Origin: Deltaproteobacteria bacterium
Lineage (GTDB): Bacteria > Desulfobacterota > Desulfovibrionia > Desulfovibrionales > Desulfovibrionaceae
Assembly: GCA_025350085.1 (NCBI GenBank)
Contig: JANXYI010000220.1
Coordinates: forward strand, 1-5,416
Length of the DNA stretch: 5,416 nucleotides
Direction: 5' to 3'
Shown: positions 1 to 4,602 of the stretch, one piece after another
Numbering within the stretch: the stretch's first letter is position 1
Layout: each line of letters begins with the position of its first letter
The notes under the pieces: model-generated
The model's database searches: none
Seen by the model: the letters and a program-made list of their open reading frames with translations, nothing else
What the model was told of the DNA's origin: nothing
Translations under genes and position numbers: made by a program

Positions 1-93
1 GGCCAGGGCCTCGGCCAGGCGCCAGCCAAAGCCCTCGGCGCCTCCGTAGAGGCCCAGGCGGGGCATGGTCAGGGCGATTCGGGCCTGGGGCAT
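1..93 (-). CDS. Glycosyltransferase, probable GT4 family, N-terminal fragment
   Basis: Only the first 31 residues are in the window; the gene continues past the left edge. The visible peptide reads as a first beta strand (ARIALTMPRLGLYGG) followed by GGAEGFGWRLAEALA. This matches the usual GT4/GT-B N-terminal pattern, in which a glycine-rich loop with GGAE leads into a helix ending in an LA-x-AL block. Proteins of this family move a sugar from a nucleotide donor to a lipid-linked or LPS acceptor at the cytoplasmic face of the membrane. The start at 93 is favoured because GGAGAG (plus-strand 100-105) lies 6 nt upstream; an internal Met at residue 10 has no comparable site. The gene is divergent from the phosphatase gene. 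With no C-terminal half visible, donor and acceptor cannot be named, and another Rossmann protein is possible. Confidence 0.7.
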   Translation of the reverse strand, partial: MPQARIALTMPRLGLYGGAEGFGWRLAEALA

Positions 94-139
94 TCTTCTC
101 TCTCCGGGGGGTCGCGGTGGCCGCAGTCTTGAACGAAAT

Positions 140-160
140 CCCGGCCTTTGACAAGCCGGG
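140..160. repeat. Inverted repeat in the divergent intergenic region
   Basis: CCCGGC (140-145) and GCCGGG (155-160) form a perfect 6-bp dyad around a 9-nt spacer. Inner TT/AA pairing can extend it if one C bulges. No U-tract follows on the plus strand, and neither flanking gene ends here, so a terminator makes little sense. A protein-binding operator shared by the divergent genes is the alternative (inference). Confidence 0.4.
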
Positions 161-177
161 CCAGGCTGGGGCATAGC
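148..177 (+). promoter_or_regulatory. Candidate sigma-70 promoter for the PAP2 gene, weak -10
   Basis: TTGACA (148-153) matches the -35 consensus exactly. CATAGC (172-177), 18 bp further on, matches the -10 at only three positions. The -35 box sits inside the loop of the 140-160 dyad. On the opposite strand the same spot reads TTGTCA, a 5/6 -35 match that could serve the divergent glycosyltransferase, but its -10 is also poor. Confidence 0.3.
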
Positions 178-190
178 CCGAGTGGTTTGC

Positions 191-206
191 TTGACGCGGA
201 TATTGC
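191..206 (+). promoter_or_regulatory. Candidate sigma-54 (-24/-12) promoter for the PAP2 gene
   Basis: TTGACGCGGATATTGC aligns without gaps to the TTGGCACG-N4-TTGC consensus, with 10 of 12 defined bases matching and correct spacing. The main defect is GA in place of the key GG at -24. Initiation would fall near 218, giving a leader of about 25 nt before the ATG at 243, with AAGGAG at 231-236. No enhancer site was identified. Confidence 0.25.
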
Positions 207-242
207 GAGCGAATCGGCCACGCGAAGAGTAAGGAGCCCCCC

Positions 243-848
243 ATGTTTCCCACCCTGCCGCAAGACCAGGCCCTGCTGCTGCTGCTGAACCAGGACTGGC
301 GCTCGCCCGTGCTCGACCTCGTGCTGCCGCTGTTCTCGTCACGCGCAATCCTGTTCGCGCTGCTGGCCGGGCTGCTCGTATGGCGCAGCGCCCTGCGCGG
401 CAAGGGCCAGGCCCTGTACTTCATCCTGCTGGTGCTGGCCATGGGCGTCAGCGACCTGGCCACGAACCAGGTCAAGCAGGCCGTGGGCCGCCTGCGGCCG
501 GAAAACATCGTAGGTGGCACGTACCACCAGCAGTCCGGCCAGTGGGAGCGCCTGCCCGCGGACCTGACGCCGGACCGCGAGCGCGGCAGCGGCTTTCCCT
601 CGGCCCACGCGGCCAATTCTGCGGCCCTGGCCCTTTTGGCCGTGCTCCTCTGGCCGCGCCTGCGCCGGGGGCTCTGGGCCTTGCCGCTTCTGGTCGGCTG
701 GTCGCGGGTGTACCTGGGCAAGCATTTTCCCACGGACGTGCTCGCGGGCTGGCTGCTCGGCCTCGGCATCGCCTGGCTGTTCTGGCTCGCCTGGCGCGCC
801 GCAGCAAAGCGCTGGTGCCTGGACCTCAGGCCGGAGCCGGAAGCATAG
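243..848 (+). CDS. PAP2-family membrane phosphatase (undecaprenyl-diphosphatase or lipid phosphatase type)
   Basis: This is a 201-residue integral membrane protein with all three PAP2 signature blocks. K78-x6-R85-P86 is motif 1, P119-S-A-H122 is motif 2 (alanine where PSGH is usual) and S154-R155-x5-H161-x3-D165 is motif 3. H161 is the expected nucleophile, and H122 and D165 assist. Hydrophobic segments lie near residues 22-47, 57-74, 124-137, 143-153 and 166-185, and the motifs fall in the loops between them. Such enzymes remove phosphate from isoprenoid diphosphates, phosphatidate or lipid A on the outer face of the cytoplasmic membrane. The loop at about 88-117, between motifs 1 and 2, is polar. 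The start at 243 has AAGGAG 6 nt upstream. A neighbouring glycosyltransferase suits polyprenyl-carrier recycling or lipid A dephosphorylation, but the sequence does not decide between these substrates. Confidence 0.9.
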   Translation: MFPTLPQDQALLLLLNQDWRSPVLDLVLPLFSSRAILFALLAGLLVWRSALRGKGQALYFILLVLAMGVSDLATNQVKQAVGRLRPENIVGGTYHQQSGQWERLPADLTPDRERGSGFPSAHAANSAALALLAVLLWPRLRRGLWALPLLVGWSRVYLGKHFPTDVLAGWLLGLGIAWLFWLAWRAAAKRWCLDLRPEPEA

Positions 849-860
849 CAAGAGACTATG

Positions 861-890
861 CCCCTGGCGGCCAAGGGGCCTAAAGGCCTC
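861..890 (+). terminator. Overlapping GC-rich hairpins after the PAP2 gene, weak terminator candidate
   Basis: Twelve bases after the PAP2 stop, CCCCTGG (861-867) can pair with CCAAGGGG (871-878), leaving one bulged A. Alternatively GGGGCC (875-880) can pair with GGCCTC (885-890) around TAAA. The two structures share 875-878 and exclude each other. No U-tract follows, so a canonical intrinsic terminator is not supported; it may be a Rho-assisted end or an RNA-stabilising stem. Confidence 0.3.
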
Positions 891-916
891 CTGGGGCCCT
901 GATGCACCGGGGCCAT

Positions 917-926
917 CCAGGCCTGG
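917..926. repeat. Perfect 10-bp palindrome CCAGGCCTGG
   Basis: This is an exact palindrome midway between the PAP2 gene and the operon. It does not extend outward, because T916 and C927 do not pair. It could be an operator half or chance in GC-rich DNA. Confidence 0.25.
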
Positions 927-951
927 CAGGCATCCCGAGTAATCCACCACA

Positions 952-967
952 GGAATGCCCTTATTCC
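952..967. promoter_or_regulatory. Candidate operator dyad GGAAT-N6-ATTCC upstream of the operon
   Basis: GGAAT (952-956) and ATTCC (963-967) are perfect 5-bp inverted arms separated by GCCCTT. The dyad ends two bases before the TTGACG at 970-975. A T7 run occurs later at 985-991 but is too far from the stem for an intrinsic terminator. The position suits a binding site for a winged-helix dimer, possibly the product of the adjacent gene (inference). Confidence 0.3.
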
Positions 968-969
968 GG

Positions 970-998
970 TTGACGTTTGTTCAGTTTTTTTGTACGGA
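970..998 (+). promoter_or_regulatory. Candidate promoter for the polysaccharide operon
   Basis: TTGACG (970-975) is a 5/6 match to a -35 box. With a 17-bp spacer the -10 would be TACGGA (993-998), which is a poor match. The spacer contains T7 (985-991), the only AT-rich patch in this region. If it is used, initiation would fall almost at the ATG at 1005, implying a very short leader or none. The local AT-richness and position upstream of the operon are the main support. Confidence 0.25.
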
Positions 999-1004
999 TT
1001 TCAC

Positions 1005-1529
1005 ATGCTCACTCAATTATTCACCTCCAAGACACGCATCAAGCTTCTGCTGAAGCTGTTCCTCAATCCTGGGGTGTCCTGTTATCTCAGGGAGTTGGCC
1101 AAGGAATTCGCGCTCTCGCCCAACGCGCTCAAGGAGGAACTCGACAGCCTGAGCGCCGCCGGGTATCTGGAGCGCGAACAGAACGGGCGCAGCGCGTATT
1201 TTCGCGCCAACACCAAGCACCCGTTCTTCCCGGAGATCCACTCCATCGTGAAGAAGACCCTGGGCATCGACAAGCTCATGGACGATGTCATCGCGAGTCT
1301 AGGAAAGGTTGAGGCCGTGTATCTTCTGGACGACTATGCCTTGGGCAAGGATACTGGACTCATCGACCTGCTCGTGGTGGGCGACGTGGACCGGGCAAGG
1401 CTGGATGAGCTGGCTGGCATCACCGAGCGCAAGATCAAGCGCAAGGTGCGCGTCATGCCCATCACGCCGTCCGACTTTGAGGCCAATCGCGTCATGTTTT
1501 TGAAACGTCCCAACTGGAAGGTCTTATGA
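1005..1529 (+). CDS. Winged helix-turn-helix regulator with a degenerate nucleotidyltransferase-like domain
   Basis: The protein has 174 residues. Residues 1-70 form a winged helix: helices at about 10-20 and 27-36, a recognition helix at about 38-52 (SPNALKEELDSLSAAG), then a wing at about 53-69 (YLEREQNGRSAYFRAN). A linker with HPFFPEIHSIVKKTLG (72-87) leads to residues 100-174, which resemble a MNT-type nucleotidyltransferase fold: a VEAVYLLDDYALG strand-loop and then GLIDLLVVGDVDR. The GS loop is replaced by DDYA, and the first Asp of the D-x-D metal motif is Leu119, leaving D121, so catalysis is doubtful and a sensor role is likelier (inference). ATG at 1005 is chosen; an in-frame TTG at 990 adds only MYGFH. 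There is no clear Shine-Dalgarno site, only GGA at 996-998. As the first gene of the operon it probably regulates it. The stop overlaps the next start as ATGA. Confidence 0.8.
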   Translation: MLTQLFTSKTRIKLLLKLFLNPGVSCYLRELAKEFALSPNALKEELDSLSAAGYLEREQNGRSAYFRANTKHPFFPEIHSIVKKTLGIDKLMDDVIASLGKVEAVYLLDDYALGKDTGLIDLLVVGDVDRARLDELAGITERKIKRKVRVMPITPSDFEANRVMFLKRPNWKVL

Positions 1530-2095
1530 TCGTGGACCAACCCTCGCATGGCCTCTCCCCGTCGTTCTGCATGCTCCCGTCTGAGCGCTTTCCCGGCGTG
1601 CTCGTCCACAATACGGCCTGGGTCGACGACCGGGCGATTGTCGGCGCTGGCACCTACATCTGGATGAACGCCCAGGTGCGCGAATTCGCACACATCGGTG
1701 TGGGCTGCATCATCGCCAAGGACGTCTACGTGGACGTCTACGCCCGTATCGGTGACAGATGCAAGATTCAGAATAGTTCCTCCATCTACTATGGTGTGAC
1801 CATCGAGGATGACGTGTTCATTGGCCCACATGTCGCCTTCACCAATGACCGCGTCCCTCGTGCCTTCAATCCTGACTGGCAGGCTTCGCCCACCGTGGTC
1901 AAACAAGGCGCCAGCCTTGGCGCCAACGTCACCGTGCGTTGCGGCGTGACCATCGGCGAGTACGCCATGATTGCCGCCGGCAGCGTGGTCACCCGCGATG
2001 TGGCGCCATACTCCATGGTCATCGGCAACCCGGCCCGGCACGTCTGCTTCGTCGACCGGGACGGCAACAGGGTGGAGGGCTGCGATGTCGAATAA
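1526..2095 (+). CDS. Left-handed beta-helix sugar N-acetyltransferase, WxcM-N/WlbB-like
   Basis: This 189-residue protein is built almost wholly of hexapeptide repeats. Turns run from about 33 to 171, with blocks such as VDDRAIVGAGTYIW, AHIGVGCIIAKDVYVDVY, IGDRCKIQNSSSIYYGVTIE and DDVFIGPHVAFTND. The VFIGP-x4-FTND-x3-PRAF stretch (97-114), then VKQGASLGANVTV (125-137) and CGVTIGEYAMIAAG (139-152), is the pattern of acetyl-CoA-dependent enzymes that N-acetylate nucleotide-linked 3-amino sugars (WlbB, FdtC and QdtC relatives). These work as cytoplasmic trimers. VIGNPARHV (165-173) is the usual closing motif. The start at 1526 is supported by GGAAGG (1516-1521) and ATGA coupling; Met16 (1571) lacks a ribosome site. 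The alternative is an O-acetyltransferase of the same fold. The 11-bp direct repeat at 1720-1742 simply encodes part of the helix. Enzyme class is secure, substrate is not. Confidence 0.85.
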   Translation: MIVDQPSHGLSPSFCMLPSERFPGVLVHNTAWVDDRAIVGAGTYIWMNAQVREFAHIGVGCIIAKDVYVDVYARIGDRCKIQNSSSIYYGVTIEDDVFIGPHVAFTNDRVPRAFNPDWQASPTVVKQGASLGANVTVRCGVTIGEYAMIAAGSVVTRDVAPYSMVIGNPARHVCFVDRDGNRVEGCDVE

Positions 2096-3071
2096 CCCCG
2101 GACGTGCGCGGCTAAAGGGCTGCTGCGCCCTGGTCACCGGAGGCGCGGGTTTCATCGGCAGCCATCTGGTGGACCGACTGTTGGACGAAGGTGCGCGGTC
2201 CGTTGTGGTGGTCGACAACCTCTTCCTGGGGGAGTTGGACAACCTGCACGATGCGCTCGTGCGCGGGGCAGTATTGTACCGCGAGGACGCCGAGTTCATG
2301 CCCTCCCTGGAATACATCTTCGCGGCCCACCAGGTGGACGTGGTCTTCAACTGCGCCACCAAAGCCCTGAACTATTCCTTCATGAACCCCATGAACGCCT
2401 TCGACACCAACACCCGCGTCGTGCTGAACCTGCTGGAACTGCAGCGCAAGGGCGTATTCAAGACCCTCTGTCACTTCTCCACCTCCGAGGTCTATGGCAC
2501 TGCGGTCTATGAGCCCATGGACGAGGCGCACCCGAAGAACCCCACCACGGCCTACGCCGCAGGCAAGGCCGCCGCAGACCTGGCCGTTGAGAGCTATGTC
2601 CGCATGTTCGACCTGGATGCGTTCATCGTCCGGCCGTTCAACAACTACGGCCCGCGCCAGAACGACGCAGGTCCCCTGGCTGGAGTGATACCGGTCACCG
2701 CACGGCGCATTCTCGAAGGCAGGGCGCCGGAAATCCACGGCACCGGGACCCAGAGCCGTGACTTCATCTACGTGCAGGATACTGTGGACGCGGTGCTCAA
2801 GTGCCATGGCGTCTTGCCCGCGGGCGAAAGCGTGAACATCTCGGCGGAGAACTGCATCGAGATCGCGACGCTCATCGGCATGGTGGCCGAGTCCCTGGGC
2901 TATGCTGGCGCGATTGAACGCAAGCCGGGCCGCGGTTCGGACGTGGCCTGCCACAACGCCACCAGCGCAAAGTTGCGGAGCCTCTGCGGCTTCCAATGCA
3001 CGCCCTTTGCCCAAGGGCTGGAACAAACCCTCGCCTGGTACCGCGCGAGGCGCTCCGGGGAGGCCCGCTGA
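2085..3071 (+). CDS. NAD-dependent sugar-nucleotide epimerase/dehydratase (extended SDR, 4,6-dehydratase-like)
   Basis: The protein has 328 residues, normal for extended SDRs. TGGAGFIGSH (18-27) is the Rossmann dinucleotide loop, and D44 in VVVVDNL is placed to bind the NAD ribose. STSE (132-135) and Y157-x3-K161 form the active site. RPFNNYGPRQ (183-192) and SRDFIYVQD (224-232) are the conserved substrate-side blocks. A Glu after the catalytic Thr region (TSE) is typical of 4,6-dehydratases such as GDP-mannose dehydratase and LegB, and of UDP-glucuronate decarboxylases; 4-epimerases usually lack it. A 4,6-dehydratase making a 4-keto-6-deoxy intermediate is therefore the first guess (inference). 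Translation starts at 2085, with GGAGGG at 2074-2079, inside the end of the acetyltransferase gene. The longer reading frame from 1971 only repeats the overlapping gene out of frame. Confidence 0.85.
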   Translation: MSNNPGRARLKGCCALVTGGAGFIGSHLVDRLLDEGARSVVVVDNLFLGELDNLHDALVRGAVLYREDAEFMPSLEYIFAAHQVDVVFNCATKALNYSFMNPMNAFDTNTRVVLNLLELQRKGVFKTLCHFSTSEVYGTAVYEPMDEAHPKNPTTAYAAGKAAADLAVESYVRMFDLDAFIVRPFNNYGPRQNDAGPLAGVIPVTARRILEGRAPEIHGTGTQSRDFIYVQDTVDAVLKCHGVLPAGESVNISAENCIEIATLIGMVAESLGYAGAIERKPGRGSDVACHNATSAKLRSLCGFQCTPFAQGLEQTLAWYRARRSGEAR

Positions 3072-3073
3072 CC

Positions 3074-3856
3074 ATGCGCGCGTGCGTGCTCGGAGCCACG
3101 GGGTTCGTGGGCCGGCACCTGGCCGACCGCCTGGAGGGCCAGGGGGCGAACGTGCTGCGCCTGTCCCGGCCGGAGTTCGACCTGACCCGCCCGGAGACCT
3201 TTGCCGCGGCGGACCTGGACGGCCGCACCATCCTGGACTGCGCGGCGCGCACCGACGGCCCGCCGGAGCTGCTGCGCGAGGTCAACGTGCGCGGCCTGGC
3301 GGCCTTTCTAGAACACCTGCGCACGCGCGGGCCCGGCCGCTACGTGTACTTTTCCACGGCCAGCACGCTGCGGCCGCAGCTTGTGGAGCAGAGCCCGTAC
3401 GTGCGCGCCAAGAAGGAGGCCGAAGACTTGGCGCTGCAGCTCGCGGATGCGCAGGTGGTGCGCCTGAGCTTCCCCTTCGGTGTCGGCGAGAACCCGCAAC
3501 GGCTGGTGAGCCGTCTCATCCGCAAGGCCCGGGCCGGGGAGCGCCTGACCATCAGCAATGTGGCCCTGCCGCTCACGCCCATCAGCTTCCTGGCCGAACG
3601 TCTGCCCGCGCTCCTGGCAAGCCCCCGGCGCGAATCCAACTTCACCGACGGCAGGCTGTACCGCCTGGCCGACGTGGCCGCGACCATCTTCACCGCCCTA
3701 GGCCTGCCCGCGGCCTGGGACACCGACCCCGCGCCCGCGCCGGACCTGTCCGTGCTCGACCCGGACATCCACCCCGGCGAGGCCGACGCCCTGGGGCTGG
3801 TGCGGCGCATGTGCGCCCTGGCCAAGGCCGTCGCAAGCCCCGCGAGGCCCGCATGA
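3074..3856 (+). CDS. NAD-dependent epimerase/dehydratase, short extended SDR (WcaG/RmlD-like)
   Basis: This 260-residue protein begins directly at its Rossmann strand with GATGFVG (7-13). YFSTAST (92-98) supplies the Ser/Thr, and Y109-x3-K113 (YVRAK) the Tyr and Lys of the SDR active site. RLSFPFGVGENPQRL follows as the substrate-side strand and loop. The C-terminal substrate domain is shorter than in the upstream SDR (260 against 328 residues). Family members reduce, epimerise or dehydrate nucleotide sugars, and RmlD-like ones reduce a 4-keto group. It may process the 4-keto product of the preceding enzyme (inference). The start at 3074 follows the previous stop by 2 bp and has GGGGAGG (3057-3063). 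An upstream in-frame ATG at 2996 lies deep in the preceding gene and is rejected. Third codon positions are almost all G or C, more so than in the first two operon genes. Confidence 0.8.
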   Translation: MRACVLGATGFVGRHLADRLEGQGANVLRLSRPEFDLTRPETFAAADLDGRTILDCAARTDGPPELLREVNVRGLAAFLEHLRTRGPGRYVYFSTASTLRPQLVEQSPYVRAKKEAEDLALQLADAQVVRLSFPFGVGENPQRLVSRLIRKARAGERLTISNVALPLTPISFLAERLPALLASPRRESNFTDGRLYRLADVAATIFTALGLPAAWDTDPAPAPDLSVLDPDIHPGEADALGLVRRMCALAKAVASPARPA

Positions 3857-4596
3857 ACGCCCTGCGCATCGCCCTGACCCTGGACCTGGACTGGGCCCCG
3901 GACTGCACCATCGACGAGACTGCGGACCTGCTCCGTGCCGCAGGCGTGCGGGCCACCTGGTTCGTGACCCACGACTCGCCCGCGGTGCGGCGGCTCCGGC
4001 TCCACCCGGAGCTGTTCGAGCTGGGCATCCACCCCAACTTCCTGCCGGGCTCCACCCAGGGAGCGACTCCCCAGGAGGTGCTGCGCTTCTGCATGGGCGC
4101 GGCGCCCGAAGCCCAGGCGGTGAAGACCCACGCCCTGCTGGAGTCCACGCACCTGCTGGAGGCGGTGCTGGAGCACACTCCGGTGCGCGCGGACCTGACC
4201 ACGCTTTTGCCCGGGGTGTGCCTGGCCGCGCCCGCGCGCTACGAGTGGAAGCGCAAGGTGCTCTGGCGGCTGCCCTGCGCCTGGGAGGACAATTTCCAGT
4301 TTGACGCGCTCCGGCCGGAATGGCGGCTGGCGGACATGCCGTGGCTTTCGGGGGGTGGCATCGCTGCCTTCACCTTCCACCCCCTGACCGTGGCCCTGAA
4401 CTCCAGCTCCAATGCCGGATTCGCGGCGCTCAAGGCCGAAGGGCCGCTCCAAGCGACCCCGCCTTCGCGCATCGCCGCGTTGCGCGAGACCGGCCTCGGC
4501 GTGGGCGCGGTCTTCCGGGAGCTGGTGGCCCTGGCGGCCAGGGACAACAACAGCGTCCGTGTCCGGGACGTACTGCCAACGCAAAACGAAGGGTAG
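3853..4596 (+). CDS. Polysaccharide deacetylase, WbmS-like (CE4-related)
   Basis: The protein has 247 residues and no signal peptide, so it should be cytoplasmic. IALTLDLDWAPD (6-17) gives the catalytic and metal-site acidic pair D11 and D13, followed by RATWFVTHDSPAV (33-45). ELGIHPNFLPGS (56-67) supplies H60 and VKTHALLEST (90-99) supplies H93. A late FTFHPLTVALNSS block completes the barrel. The order of these blocks matches the WbmS-type deacetylases named after a gene of the Bordetella O-antigen locus, as remembered. Classical CE4 enzymes have H-S/T-x2-H in motif 2; here that is a single His, so the metal site is non-canonical. Likely role is N- or O-deacetylation of an activated sugar or glycan intermediate (inference). 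The start at 3853 is ATGA-coupled to the preceding stop, with GAGG at 3844-3847. Substrate is unknown. Confidence 0.8.
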   Translation: MNALRIALTLDLDWAPDCTIDETADLLRAAGVRATWFVTHDSPAVRRLRLHPELFELGIHPNFLPGSTQGATPQEVLRFCMGAAPEAQAVKTHALLESTHLLEAVLEHTPVRADLTTLLPGVCLAAPARYEWKRKVLWRLPCAWEDNFQFDALRPEWRLADMPWLSGGGIAAFTFHPLTVALNSSSNAGFAALKAEGPLQATPPSRIAALRETGLGVGAVFRELVALAARDNNSVRVRDVLPTQNEG

Positions 4597-4602
4597 AAGT
4601 AT

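Noticed and set aside
985..991. T7 run as the tail of an intrinsic terminator
   Set aside because: The nearest stem (952-967) ends 17 nt earlier and is short and AT-containing. A terminator needs the T-run directly after a strong stem.
1005..1529. MNT/HEPN-type toxin-antitoxin module
   Set aside because: The nucleotidyltransferase-like domain is fused to a winged helix, lacks the usual catalytic motif, and no HEPN-like partner gene is adjacent.
1720..1742. Two copies of GGACGTCTACG with a 12-nt period
   Set aside because: They lie in frame inside the acetyltransferase gene and encode a repeated DVY within the hexapeptide-repeat helix. Coding constraint explains them.
1334..2362. Long minus-strand open frame (342 codons) opposite the regulator, acetyltransferase and first SDR
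   Set aside because: It crosses two well-supported genes. Its peptide is low-complexity and rich in His, Asp, Val and Gly, with no domain. It is explained by GC-rich codon bias on the other strand.
2902..3852. Upstream extension of the deacetylase reading frame
   Set aside because: The extra translation is Arg/Pro/Ala/Gly-rich and runs through the second SDR gene in another frame. The conserved domain begins exactly at the ATG at 3853.
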